64,000 bases of DNA from Rhizobium favelukesii (GTDB lineage: Bacteria > Pseudomonadota > Alphaproteobacteria > Rhizobiales > Rhizobiaceae). Shown here piece by piece: positions 8,089 to 16,965 of this stretch (position 1 is its first letter; the number at the start of each line of letters is the position of its first letter). The stretch spans positions 1-64,000 of the forward strand of contig NZ_HG916854.1 in the NCBI RefSeq assembly GCF_000577275.2, written 5' to 3'. The translations under genes were made by a program, and so were the position numbers. A model generated the notes under the pieces. The model did not search any database. It was given only the letters and a program-made list of their open reading frames with translations, and was not told where the DNA came from.

Positions 8089-8506
8089 ACCGAAAGTCGG
8101 CTGGGTCTTCAGCTATTCTTATCTTTCGCATTGGCAGCATCTCGAAGGTCGGGAGGAGGGCGACAAGGATCGCCCGGCTCTCGTTCTGGCAATTGTTGCC
8201 ACCCTCGACGATGGAACGCCAGTTGTTCGGGTTCTGCCCATTACGCATTCGCCTCCGTCCGATCCGCGAGACGCTGTTGAAATCCCGCCAGCCACCAAGC
8301 TGCGCCTCGGCCTCGATGACGAACGCTCCTGGATTGTACTGACGGAGAGCAACCGATTTATCTGGCCCGGACCCGACGTCAGGCCGATCGACGGTGAAAC
8401 CGGCTATTACGGGGCGTTGCCACCGGCCCTGTTTGGAGAGGTCAAGCGCCGGTTTGTCGAACTGGCGCGGGCTGGGCATCATCGCGCAACGGCCCGCAGC
8501 GAATAG
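8075..8506 (+). CDS. PemK/MazF-like toxin of the toxin-antitoxin pair
   Basis: A 143-residue protein starting within the antitoxin gene. VGWVFSYSYLSHWQHLEGREE, then DKDRPALVLAI and RVLPITHSPP resemble the beta-barrel core of PemK/MazF-type endoribonucleases (the KxRPALV-like strand and a downstream I-T-H/S strand). It is longer than MazF itself (about 110 residues) and belongs to the looser plasmid-maintenance-toxin group. Toxicity and RNase activity are inferred from family and from the linked antitoxin. Confidence 0.7.
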   Translation: MLPTEPKVGWVFSYSYLSHWQHLEGREEGDKDRPALVLAIVATLDDGTPVVRVLPITHSPPSDPRDAVEIPPATKLRLGLDDERSWIVLTESNRFIWPGPDVRPIDGETGYYGALPPALFGEVKRRFVELARAGHHRATARSE

Positions 8507-9023
8507 CTGCCGTTTCCTCGTCGGCAAGAACGTCCGATTCCCCATCGTGCGTTTCGTTTCAGATGCCAATTTGTGATCGCCGCGACCGTGATTTGCCCCG
8601 ACTTTACCCTCTCTGCGAGTCAGAATCTATCACTATCGATACGCGATACTTGTCGGCAGCGAGGCGTCGCAGCCGTTTTTGTGTCCAATGGCAGAAGCTA
8701 TCGGCGATATCGCTTCTGGTTAATGGCACGTTTACCATGATTTCAATGTTTTGAGATCTCGCAACATTGCCCGTCCAGAGGTAACCGGGGGTCCAGAGTA
8801 ACCGGGGCAGATCTGGAGGCAGTGCTGTTGTGGCTTTTACCTCCCGATTTCAATTGAAGCTCTAAGCTGAAATTTCGTCCCTCGTTTTCGACCTAACGGC
8901 TTCACGCAGGGCAGGGGGAGGGCAAGCAGTCTCCTTTGTAAGTGCAGGAGACTCCCACATTTGCGCCCGATTTGGGATCGAGTTATATACGGCGACGACA
9001 GGCTCGTGAGCGGCAGGACGGGA
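8507..9023. other. Intergenic region, no supported gene
   Basis: About 500 bases with no frame resembling a known protein. A short direct repeat of the type GTAACCGGGG occurs twice around 8780-8810 (gaggtaaccgggggtccag, cagagtaaccggggcag). It may be a scar of a mobile element. Confidence 0.35.
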
Positions 9024-9440
9024 ATGGCGGTGGACTTCAGCGAGCTTCTGGATGCGTTCGAATTCGTGAGCTCCGTCGGAAGCGGCGAAAACACGGCTTA
9101 TCTGTGCAAGGAGACGGGCAAGATCTACTGGCATTCGGACTGGGCGGACGATGTCGAAGAACTGCCTGACGTGGAGGACAGCGAGAAATACATCCCCATT
9201 CCGGAGAAGAGAGAACTCGATCTCGGCAAACCGCTGGTGCTGAAGTTCGCGCGCCACCACCTGCCCGACGATTGCGATAAGGTTCGGGAGATCTTCAGCC
9301 GGGCCGGTGCCTATGCCCGCTTCAAGGATCTGTTGGAGCACAGGCACGCCATCGATCGGTGGTACGCCTTCGAGCAAAAGGCCACGGAAGACGCTTTGAG
9401 GACCTGGTGCGAGGATAACGACATCGAAGTCAGCGGTTGA
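9024..9440 (+). CDS. UPF0158 family protein
   Basis: A 138-residue protein with the UPF0158 pattern. It begins AVDFSELLDAFEFVSS, followed by AYLCKETGKIYWHSD, then YIPIPEKRELDLGKPLVLKF and a C-terminal RHAIDRWYAFEQKATEDALR. GGACGGGA precedes the ATG at 9024; an in-frame ATG at 8961 lacks a ribosome site and gives an implausible N-terminus. The biochemical role of the family is unknown. It stands alone, without an obvious operon partner. Confidence 0.85.
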   Translation: MAVDFSELLDAFEFVSSVGSGENTAYLCKETGKIYWHSDWADDVEELPDVEDSEKYIPIPEKRELDLGKPLVLKFARHHLPDDCDKVREIFSRAGAYARFKDLLEHRHAIDRWYAFEQKATEDALRTWCEDNDIEVSG

Positions 9441-9600
9441 AGTTGAAAGTGTCTGGCGTCAGGATCGTTCCGATGACTGGCTCCCAGCGAACAGTAGCCT
9501 GAGCTGTTTCCCGCACAGCTTTCCGCAGTCACGTGGCCCGAGCGTCGTCCGAAAAAAGCGACACCAGTTGAAATTCGCTGGAGCACCACCGTCCAGAAAT

Positions 9601-9880
9601 TCAAGCCCGGGACATCATGTGGCGCTTGGCGTCTATTGCAAAGCGCTCCTTGATTCTGTCGACGGGCGTCCCATCGTGAAGTGCAACCTGGACCAGCCTG
9701 TCATAGGTCTCAAAGCCCATCCTCGCGTAGTAGGAGACCGCTGACGTTGTCGGCACGAATTGTCGCGTTGATGAATTCGAGCCCGAGCTCTTCCGCTGCG
9801 CCCCGGGTTGCGGGAAAGAGGGCGCTGCCTGCGTGGCGGGCTGTCCCTCAAAAGATTGCGACATCAACCGGCGGGTTAGG
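9601..9880 (-). pseudogene. GNAT acetyltransferase remnant, frameshifted and N-terminally truncated
   Basis: One frame reads GTARHAGSALFPATRGAAEE followed by LGLEFINATIRADNVSG, which is the acetyl-CoA-binding motif A region and the following strand of a GNAT fold. A single-base shift near 9735 moves the continuation SYYARMGFETYDRLVQVALH to another frame, ending at 9601. The N-terminal half of a normal about 180-residue enzyme is not present. Confidence 0.65.
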
Positions 9881-10088
9881 AGGCGTCGCGCGACGGATAT
9901 TTGACGAAGTTCACGGGCAGACTTTGCACTCGCCCCACCAAAGGCCGCCGGGGCAAGCGTTCGCGCCAAAACGGCGCCATGTTCCCTGCGTCGATGCTTC
10001 CATTTTCATGAGATGTCCTTTCGCTAACCATCTCCTGAAGTACGCCCAAAACGCCTGCCCCATCGAGTGGAACAGGATGTCGTCGACG

Positions 10089-10904
10089 TCAGACCGGCAG
10101 ACCGAGCTGCTTTCGCAGGCTCTTGTCGAATGCCAATGCGGGGACGAAACGGCGCAGAAAACTGACCTGGCGTGCCATTTTCCCGGCCGCATAGCGCCTC
10201 TTCGGAGCGGCATCGGTCGCAGCCGCCAAAACGGTCTTGGCCACCACGTCGGGGGCGTCGCCTTTTTCCATCGCTTTCCCCACGATTACATTCATGCCAG
10301 CGCGCGCAGAGTCATAGATATCAAGCAACTGATCCGGCTTGGCGAGATTGTCTTCGAATGACGTCCGGGTATAGGCGGGCTCCACCAACGAAACGCGAAT
10401 GCCGAAGGCGCGCAATTCGTGATCGAGCGACTCGGAATAACCCTCGATGGCATGTTTGGTCGACGAGTAGAGCGCGAAATAAGGTGCGGGGATGAACCCC
10501 TGTACCGAGCTCAAATTAACGATCCTGCCCTTCCCTTGGCGTCGCATTGCCGGCAACACCGCGTTGGTCACGCGGAAAACGCCGAAGACGTTCACATCGA
10601 ATAGCGACTTAGCCTGGGTCATTGAGGACTCCTCCGCGCCACCAAGCAGGCCCATGCCAGCATTATTGACAAGAAGATCGATGCGCCCGGCCTCTGCCAG
10701 TACGTCATCAACCAGTTTCGCCACAGAGGTATCGTCGGTCACGTCGCAAGTCAGCATGAAAACGCCGTCGCTCCTCTGGGCAGAGAGACGGCGACTGGTT
10801 CCGAAAACGCGAAAGCCCGCGTTCTGCAGGACGGCGGCGGTTGCATACCCGATGCCGGTGGATGCCCCAGTCACCAGGGCGACGCCGAGATTGGTCTTGT
10901 TCAT
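10089..10904 (-). CDS. Short-chain dehydrogenase/reductase
   Basis: A 271-residue classical SDR. The nucleotide-binding motif TGASTGIG is near residue 12, NNAG lies at about 85, and a catalytic serine (NLSSVQGF) precedes the YSSTK motif (Tyr-x-x-x-Lys). AGAAAGAAG precedes the ATG at 10904; a GTG at 10913 is possible but less well placed. The substrate is not deducible. A 51-bp element shared with the TetR/RND promoter lies 85 bases upstream, so it probably belongs to the same regulon. Confidence 0.92.
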   Translation of the reverse strand: MNKTNLGVALVTGASTGIGYATAAVLQNAGFRVFGTSRRLSAQRSDGVFMLTCDVTDDTSVAKLVDDVLAEAGRIDLLVNNAGMGLLGGAEESSMTQAKSLFDVNVFGVFRVTNAVLPAMRRQGKGRIVNLSSVQGFIPAPYFALYSSTKHAIEGYSESLDHELRAFGIRVSLVEPAYTRTSFEDNLAKPDQLLDIYDSARAGMNVIVGKAMEKGDAPDVVAKTVLAAATDAAPKRRYAAGKMARQVSFLRRFVPALAFDKSLRKQLGLPV

Positions 10905-10988
10905 GGAAATCACTTCTTTCTGTGTGCTGAACCGCGTTTTTGAAAATGTCGGGCGGGCTGTCTGCGACTTAGGTGCCCTGTCACCTTT

Positions 10989-11039
10989 TTAGATTGCGAT
11001 AGAAATCTATGCGCGATATAGAGCTCGAACGCAATCTAA
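10989..11039. promoter_or_regulatory. 51-bp operator-like element, copy 1 (SDR gene)
   Basis: Contains two tandem 20-bp pseudo-palindromes of form TAGA(t/g)n-N8-AATCTA. The first is TAGATT-N8-AATCTA, the second ends CGCAATCTA. The outermost arms TTTTTAGATTGCG (10986-10998) and CGCAATCTAAAAA (11030-11042) are a perfect inverted repeat. The same layout and length recur at 18468-18518 and 21313-21363. Confidence 0.75.
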
Positions 11040-11042
11040 AAA

Positions 11043-11548
11043 GGAGATGTGATCCGCAAATCTTAGGCGCATCGCTCCGGCGGCGCTGCATGGTGGTCTA
11101 CTACGCCTCGATCGACGCGATCTGCTGGAGGTCACCGTCACCTGCACGCCGCCGCAGGTCGTCACGGGCTTCGCCGAGGGCGTCCCGTGGCACTATCATG
11201 CCAGGCTATCGGGACTCGGTATACGCGTTGTCAAGCTCCGGCCAGGAGGTGACGGTCTCGATCGCCGTACGCCGCCGGTATGAGCGCCTCGGTGATGTCC
11301 TGCCCACTCTCGAACTTACCGTCGTGATCTGTTCATCCCGAGGTGGGTAAAGTATTTGCGCTTGAGGACTTTTTACGGTTCACAGGCGGCGGGCCGCGGT
11401 CTTGCCGTCCAGGCGGCAGTTGGCCACGAAGAGGCGGTCGCCGAACAGATTGCAAGCTGCATGTGCATATTATCGATCGGAGGAAGCCTTGCATTTCAGC
11501 ATTATTCGAGCGAAATAGACCCGAAATCGTCAGCACTCTCTTTGTTGT
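11043..11548. other. Intergenic region with undefined remnant sequence
   Basis: Roughly 500 bases with several short frames. None matches a protein I recognise. A stretch around 11350-11470 reads LRTFYGSQAAGRGLAVQAAV, possibly a fragment of a decayed gene. No RNA gene or clear repeat was seen. Confidence 0.3.
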
Positions 11549-11872
11549 TTAATCGACCGCATCTATTTCTCGCCGGTCAGTTCCGTTTCGACAGCGGGAT
11601 CGAAACCGAACTTCATTCTGAAACATCTCACGCGCTTCTTTGATGTTCGAGAAGCCGATCATACTGACAAACCTCAACACCGTCGAGCTTGAGACCCCGG
11701 CACGTTTTGCAATGTTATTGGCAGAGCTAAAGGCAAGCACGTCGGGGCAATCCAAGCACAATCTTGCAACTTCCTCGACCCGAGCGGGGAAGAGCAGCTC
11801 TCGTTTAGCGATCTGGTCTTTGAGGCTCCGGAAAGTGGAATCCGGAGCCATGGCCGTTTCGAGCGCAGGCAT
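11549..11872 (-). pseudogene. RpiR-family regulator, truncated to the DNA-binding domain
   Basis: A 107-residue frame starting MPALETAMAPDSTF carries the RpiR N-terminal HTH (ANNIAKRAGVSSSTVLRFVS, MIGFSNIKEAREMFQNEV). Full RpiR proteins are about 280 residues, with a C-terminal SIS sugar-phosphate-binding domain. That domain is absent here and the frame ends in unrelated residues. GGTGGGGAG precedes the start, which is 17 bases after the dehydrogenase stop, so it was the last gene of that operon. RpiR proteins regulate inositol and sugar operons in rhizobia, in keeping with its neighbours. A truncated protein could still bind DNA but would lack ligand sensing. Confidence 0.75.
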
Positions 11873-11888
11873 GGCTCCCCACCAGCCT

Positions 11889-12887
11889 TCAGAATATGTC
11901 GGCAAGGCGAACGGTTTGTCCGGTTGCCAGGGAGCGTGTCGCCGCCTCCGCGACAGCGAGCGCTTTGACGCCGTCATCAAGCGAAACTGGCAGCGCTGAT
12001 CCGGACGTAATGGCTTCGACGAATGCGTTCCATTCGATGGAATATGCGCGCATGTAGCGTTCGAGGAAGAAGAATTCCGGCTTGGCGCCTGTCACTCCAT
12101 CCTTGGTGGCCTTGGTCAAGGTATTCTCCAGGATGTTGCCGGCTGCCAGCAGCCCCTCCGAGCCCAACAACTCAATACGCTGATCGTAGCCGTAGACGGC
12201 TCGCCGGCTGTTCTTGATGACGGCGATGCGGCCATCGGCGAACTTGAGCGTGACGGCGGCGGTATCGACGTCACCGGCGGCGCCGATATCAGCATCGACG
12301 ATCGAACTTCCGATGGCCGTGACAGTCTCAGGCGCTCCACCGAAGATCCAGCATGCCATGTCGAAGTCGTGGATCATCATGTCCCGGAACAACCCGCCAG
12401 AGACCCTTATGTAGGACACCGGAGGCGGTGCAGGATCGAAGGAGGTGATCGACAGCAGTTCCGTCTTGCCGATCTCGCCCCGGTCGGCGGCAGTCTTGAG
12501 AGCCGCGAAGTTTGGATCGAAGCGGCGGTTGAAACCGATCATCACGGGTTTGCCCGTTGCAGCAGCTGCGATCTGGCATGCGCGTGCCCGTTCGAGGCTG
12601 AGATCGACAGGCTTCTCGCACAGCACTGCCTTGCCGGCCTTCGTCGCTGCCTCTATCAGGTCCGAATGGGTGTCCGTCGATGTCGCTATAAGCACGGCGT
12701 CGATGGCGGGATCGTTGATGATGTTGAGGCTGGAACGGGCCTCGGCTCCGTATTGGGCCGCGAGCTTTGCGGCGGCGTCCGTGTTGACATCCGCGACCGC
12801 GACCAGCGCGCTTCCGGGATTGGACGTCATCGCTTTGGCGTGGACGTTACCAATCCGCCCTGCACCGAGAAGACCAACTTTCAGCAT
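11889..12887 (-). CDS. Gfo/Idh/MocA oxidoreductase, inositol 2-dehydrogenase-like
   Basis: A 332-residue NAD-dependent dehydrogenase. The N-terminal Rossmann motif is GLLGAGRIGNVHA, the nicotinamide-site motif is CEKPVDLS, and the C-terminal Gfo/Idh domain has GGLFRDMMIHDFDMACWIFG, with the catalytic Asp/His typical of inositol dehydrogenases (IolG). An AAAAGGA site fits the start at 12887; in-frame ATGs lie at 12893 and 12905. It is followed by an RpiR fragment and preceded by a TIM-barrel isomerase and an ABC importer. This makes oxidation of an imported cyclitol or sugar likely. The exact substrate (myo-inositol or a relative) is not proven. Confidence 0.85.
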   Translation of the reverse strand: MLKVGLLGAGRIGNVHAKAMTSNPGSALVAVADVNTDAAAKLAAQYGAEARSSLNIINDPAIDAVLIATSTDTHSDLIEAATKAGKAVLCEKPVDLSLERARACQIAAAATGKPVMIGFNRRFDPNFAALKTAADRGEIGKTELLSITSFDPAPPPVSYIRVSGGLFRDMMIHDFDMACWIFGGAPETVTAIGSSIVDADIGAAGDVDTAAVTLKFADGRIAVIKNSRRAVYGYDQRIELLGSEGLLAAGNILENTLTKATKDGVTGAKPEFFFLERYMRAYSIEWNAFVEAITSGSALPVSLDDGVKALAVAEAATRSLATGQTVRLADIF

Positions 12888-12948
12888 TTGCATTCCTTTT
12901 GACATGTCGTCGCACGTGCCTGACGAACGGGCGCGCAGAGAGGGATCG

Positions 12949-13752
12949 TTAGAGGGTGAACGCCTGGCGGAAACGGCTCAGCGCCAGCTCGTCGTCTTCG
13001 GATGGCCAGGCTTCTAAACCGATGACGCCGGCGTAGCCCATGGCATCGAGAGCACGGGCGATGGCAGGATAATTGATCTCCCCGGTGCCGGGTTCCTTGC
13101 GGCCGGGCACATCCGCCACCTGGATTTCACCGATGAACGGAAGCGCCTGACGGCAAAGCTCGATGAGATTCCCTTCCCCGATCTGTGCGTGATAGAGATC
13201 GAGGTTGAGCTTCAGCGATGGCCGGTCGATGGCTGAAACCAGTGCGATCGTGTCGGCCGCCTTGGCGAAGGGCGTCTTCGGATGATCGACCGCTTCGTTC
13301 AGGTTTTCGAGAACGAAAGTCACTCCCTCTTCTTCGCCAAGATCCGCGATGCGGTTGAGCGTATCTCTCGCCTTTAGCCACATGGCGCCAGTGACGCCTT
13401 CCGACTTGACCACCGGCAGCCCCTGTCCGTCGAGGCCTGTCCCGTGCAGATTGAGCCTGGGGCAACCGAGTTCCTTTGCAACAGGGATAGACAGGCGCGC
13501 CGTCCTGATCAGCTCATCGGCGCCCTCATCGTCCGCGAGCGTGCCGGTGATGTACCCCGTCATCGACGAGAACGTCGCGCCGGACCGGGCAAGCGCAGGA
13601 ATGTCATGCTTGGTCCAGTCCCAGATCTCGGCGACAAACCCAAGCTCTGCAATCCGCTTCAGTCGCTCCGTGACCGGCAGGGAGCGGAAAACCATTTCCG
13701 CGCAGACTGCCAGCGTGAAAGGCCCTGGATGTGCGTGTTCTTCCGTCATCAT
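12949..13752 (-). CDS. TIM-barrel sugar isomerase/epimerase, hydroxypyruvate-isomerase-like
   Basis: A 267-residue xylose-isomerase-like TIM barrel (AP endonuclease 2 superfamily). Metal-ligand segments are visible: VLENLNEAVDHP (Glu), LNLDLYHAQIGEGN (Asp and His), IGEIQVADVPGRKEPGTGEI and a C-terminal GLEAWPS (Glu). The set matches the Hyi group; IolI- or IolE-like roles are also conceivable. It is transcribed with the downstream dehydrogenase (61 bases between them) and sits 19 bases after the ABC ATPase gene, so it likely processes the imported substrate. Confidence 0.8.
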   Translation of the reverse strand: MMTEEHAHPGPFTLAVCAEMVFRSLPVTERLKRIAELGFVAEIWDWTKHDIPALARSGATFSSMTGYITGTLADDEGADELIRTARLSIPVAKELGCPRLNLHGTGLDGQGLPVVKSEGVTGAMWLKARDTLNRIADLGEEEGVTFVLENLNEAVDHPKTPFAKAADTIALVSAIDRPSLKLNLDLYHAQIGEGNLIELCRQALPFIGEIQVADVPGRKEPGTGEINYPAIARALDAMGYAGVIGLEAWPSEDDELALSRFRQAFTL

Positions 13753-13771
13753 TTCAGTCCTGTTCTATGAA

Positions 13772-14572
13772 TTAGATGGTGCCGCCGAGCTCGTTGGAGA
13801 GCGCCTGCAACTCCTTGCCGCCGGCCATCATGTTTTGAAGCTCGTCGATGGAAATCTCGCTCTTGGCATAGGTGCCCAGCGTCTTGCCCCGATTTAGGAT
13901 GGTGAAGCGATTGCCGACGGCGAAGGCGTGGCGCACATTGTGCGTGATGAAAATAACCCCAAGTCCCTTCTGCTGCACATGGTTGATGTATTTGAGAACC
14001 ATGGACGTCTGTGCCACGCCCAGCGCAGATGTCGGCTCGTCGAGGATGAGAACCTTCGCCCCGAAATAGACTGCACGGGCGATCGCCACGCATTGCCGTT
14101 CGCCGCCCGACAGGGTTCCGACTGCCTGGTTCGGATCACGGACATCGATCCCGATCTTGTGCATCTCCTCCCGGGTCACGGCATCGCAATGCTTGAAGTC
14201 GATGTAGCGGAAGGGCGGGATCCCCTTGCGCGGCTCACGCCCCATGAAGAAGTTGCGCGTCACGGACATCAGCGGGATCATGGCCAGATCCTGGTAGACG
14301 GTTGCAATGCCGGCATCGAGCGCGTCACGCGGGCTGGAGAACGTGACAGGCTTTCCTTCGACGAGCAGTTCGCCACCGGACGGTTTGACCACGCCGGACA
14401 GCGTCTTGATCAGCGTCGACTTGCCGGCGCCATTGTCGCCGAGCAGGCAAAGGACTTCGCCCTGCAGCACCTTCATCGAGATTCCCGACAGCGCGATGAC
14501 CGAGCCATAGTGCTTCACGATGTCCTTGGCCTCGATGATCGCGGCTGCGGAATTGGATTTCATGTCAGCCAT
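13772..14572 (-). CDS. Sugar ABC transporter ATP-binding protein (CUT2, single-domain)
   Basis: A 266-residue ATPase with Walker [10 protein letters not shown], signature LSGGERQ and Walker [13 protein letters not shown]. One nucleotide-binding domain rather than the usual fused pair of RbsA-type proteins places it with the FrcA/XylG-short group common in rhizobia. GGGGAG precedes the start, only two bases after the permease stop. It powers uptake with the permease and binding protein upstream. Confidence 0.92.
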   Translation of the reverse strand: MADMKSNSAAAIIEAKDIVKHYGSVIALSGISMKVLQGEVLCLLGDNGAGKSTLIKTLSGVVKPSGGELLVEGKPVTFSSPRDALDAGIATVYQDLAMIPLMSVTRNFFMGREPRKGIPPFRYIDFKHCDAVTREEMHKIGIDVRDPNQAVGTLSGGERQCVAIARAVYFGAKVLILDEPTSALGVAQTSMVLKYINHVQQKGLGVIFITHNVRHAFAVGNRFTILNRGKTLGTYAKSEISIDELQNMMAGGKELQALSNELGGTI

Positions 14573-14574
14573 GC

Positions 14575-15695
14575 TCAGCGCTCCCCTGTGACCTTGCGAC
14601 GGATGAAGTTGTTGAAGAGGACGGCAAGCAGCAGCATCGAGCCGAGAAAGACTTGGAACCAGTCCGAGTCGAACTTGGTGTAGGTGAGGCCAATGGAGAC
14701 GAGGCCGAAAATGATGGCTCCGAAGAACGCGCCGATGGCCGAACCATAACCGCCCGTCAGCAGACTTCCGCCGATGACAGCTGCAATGATGGCTTCGAAC
14801 TCCTTCTGGAAACCGCGCCGGGCGTCAGTCGATCCGGCATCGAGCACCGTGATGATGGCGACGAGGGCGGCAGCACATGCGGTCAAGGCAAACAGACCGG
14901 TCTTGACGCGATCGACCGGTACGCCGGAGTTTCGGGCAGCATTGGCATCACCTCCGACGGCGAAAATCCAGTTCCCAACCCGGGTGCGCAACAGGACCCA
15001 GGTCGCGACGCCGGCAAGACCGATGAACCAGACCACGGAGACCGGCACGCCTGCGACCTTCGGCACGCCATTGTCGAATTTCTCGATCAGGTCGTTTTCG
15101 GCAAGCCAGGCAAAGAAGCCTTGGAAGGCCAGGCCTGAGAACAGGCTCGCAATGGGGGTGTCGCCAACGGCTTCGCTGATACCGCGAAGCTGCGTCGATC
15201 CGCCGGTGGCCCATTTCAGGCCGACAAGCGTCAATCCGCGCAGGATGAACAGAAAAGCCAGGGTGACGATGAACGAGGGAAGCCGCGTCCGTATGACGAT
15301 CTGCCCGTTGACGGCGCCGAGCACGGCGGCAAAGAGCAAGGTGAAAAGAATCGCGATCCAGAGTGGCTGGCCAAAATTGACCAAGAGGCCACCGAAAATC
15401 AGACCTGCGAAGGCACCATCGAGCCGATGGAGAGATCGAACTCGCCACCGATCATCAGCATGGACGCTGCGATGGCGAGGATGCCCAGCTGCGACGCCGG
15501 CGCCAGGATGGTCATCAGGCCCGACAAGGAGAACATCGACGCGTCGGCGGTGAAGAAGAAAAAGGTCACCACCATCAAGAGGCCCGCAACGGCGCCAAGT
15601 TCGGGACGTCGCATCAGACTTGTCAGAACACTGACCTTCTTCATGCGTTCGTCGGATTTAATCGGTGTGGCTGGAATTCTGCTAATTTCGGTCAT
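14575..15695 (-). pseudogene. Sugar ABC permease (RbsC/FrcB type) with one frameshift
   Basis: Starting at 15695 (behind a GGGAGGAACC ribosome site), the frame reads MTEISRIPATPIKSDERMKK, then several hydrophobic helices and GEFDLSIGSMV, a hallmark of BPD_transp_2 permeases. Near 15417 one base is missing: the frame ends PSQV-stop. Shifting frame restores AFAGLIFGGLLVNFGQPLW and the remaining helices through 14575. Everything else is intact (about 373 residues when joined). It is either a recent inactivating mutation or a sequence error. All neighbours of the transporter look functional. Confidence 0.88.
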
Positions 15696-15808
15696 GGTTC
15701 CTCCCGTGGGCGTCATACGCCACAGCCATGCAGGACAATGCGAAAGGGTGATCGGCAGCCCTCCTGTTGGCGGGGCTGCCGACGCGCGCTAGCGCGACTG
15801 GAGATGGA

Positions 15809-16756
15809 TCAACGGATACCCTGTGCGGACAGCTCGACGACCTGAGCGGCCTTATCCTTGGTGATCAGGTTCGGACCCGAGGGTACGTTGCCACCCGGGA
15901 TGAGGCCGTATTTCGCGTTGTTGGCCAGGAAGACCGTCGACAAGTAACCCTGCAGGAACTGCTGCTGATCGATGGCAAACGCGGCTTCGCCCGCAGCGAC
16001 TGCTTTCAGGAAATCGGCAGAAAGATCGAAGGTCGCCACACTGACCTTGCCTGTCTTGCCAACGTCCTTGACGGCTGCGAGAGCGGGCTCGCCGGCAGTG
16101 CTTGCACCCAACGCCATGATGGTGTCGACCGCATCGTTCGCGCTCAGAGCCGCTGTGACCTTGGCTTCGACTTCCGCCGGATCGTTGGACACGGGAAGGA
16201 CAGTGACAGTGCCGCCAAACCCATCCGAGAAGCCCTTGCAGCGCAGGTCGAGCGAGACGTTGCCGACTTCCTGGTTGATGCAGATGCCGGTCTTGCCGCC
16301 CATCTCCTTCAGCTTCTCTCCGGCAGCTTTACCCGCACCGTACTCGTCCTGGCCGACATGCAGCAGAGCGCCGAGTTGCTTCGATACATCGGAGCCGGAG
16401 TTGATCGAGATCACCGGAATACCAGCAGCAACGGCTTTTTCGATCGACGGTCCGAGAGCCGAAGCATCCGGGATCGACACGATCAGACCATCGGGCTTCT
16501 GGTTGACCGCAGCGTCGATCAGCTGGCTCATGGCCACCATATCGAACGTTTCGGGCGCGCGATAATCAACCTGGACGCCGGCATCCATCGCACCGGCTGT
16601 CACACCATTCTTGACCACCGACCAGAAGGGGTCGTTCGCCTGGCCATGTGTCACAGCAATGATCTTGATGTCTTTTGCGGACGCCAGGCTTCCGGCACCC
16701 GCAACAGCTGCAACGATCGAAACACCGAGCGCAAGCTTCTTAATAAGCGATTTCAT
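15809..16756 (-). CDS. Periplasmic sugar-binding protein of the CUT2 importer
   Basis: A 315-residue periplasmic-binding protein (Peripla_BP_4, ribose/inositol type). The N-terminal signal peptide MKSLIKKLALGVSIV...ASA is followed by KDIKIIAVTHGQANDPFWSV, the opening strand of the family. Later segments are DGLIVSIPDASALG and IDQQQFLQGYLSTV, the hinge and ligand region. GGGAGGAG lies upstream of the start at 16756. The gene diverges from a LacI regulator across a perfect operator palindrome, so it is very probably controlled by it. The permease gene begins 113 bases downstream. Confidence 0.93.
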   Translation of the reverse strand: MKSLIKKLALGVSIVAAVAGAGSLASAKDIKIIAVTHGQANDPFWSVVKNGVTAGAMDAGVQVDYRAPETFDMVAMSQLIDAAVNQKPDGLIVSIPDASALGPSIEKAVAAGIPVISINSGSDVSKQLGALLHVGQDEYGAGKAAGEKLKEMGGKTGICINQEVGNVSLDLRCKGFSDGFGGTVTVLPVSNDPAEVEAKVTAALSANDAVDTIMALGASTAGEPALAAVKDVGKTGKVSVATFDLSADFLKAVAAGEAAFAIDQQQFLQGYLSTVFLANNAKYGLIPGGNVPSGPNLITKDKAAQVVELSAQGIR

Positions 16757-16830
16757 AAAAACTCCTCCCAAAGGGCGTCCCACACCTCGCGAGAACCACC
16801 AAAACGCCTCAGACGGCGCCGTCCTCCAAC

Positions 16831-16868
16831 TTGCTACCGGGTGCATATTTTTTGCTACCGGTAGCAAA
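16831..16868. promoter_or_regulatory. LacI-family operator between divergent binding-protein and regulator genes
   Basis: A perfect 18-bp palindrome TTTGCTACCGGTAGCAAA lies at 16851-16868. An imperfect half-repeat TTGCTACCGGGTGCA sits at 16831-16845, 20 bp away. The central CG and the half-site style are those of LacI-family operators. Confidence 0.85.
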
Positions 16869-16965
16869 CGTGCATAGCTATAAGATTCTTGCTAAAAGAA
16901 ATCAACCATTCATTTCGCCATTCGGCAGAAATGGAATAAACGTTTCGAAAGGGAGAAGATCGACC

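Noticed and set aside
9681..10361. A 226-residue forward frame over the acetyltransferase remnant and SDR gene
   Set aside because: Antisense shadow; the SDR on the other strand has all family motifs.
15767..16864. A 365-residue forward frame opposite the sugar-binding protein
   Set aside because: Antisense shadow of a gene with a signal peptide, ribosome site and family motifs.
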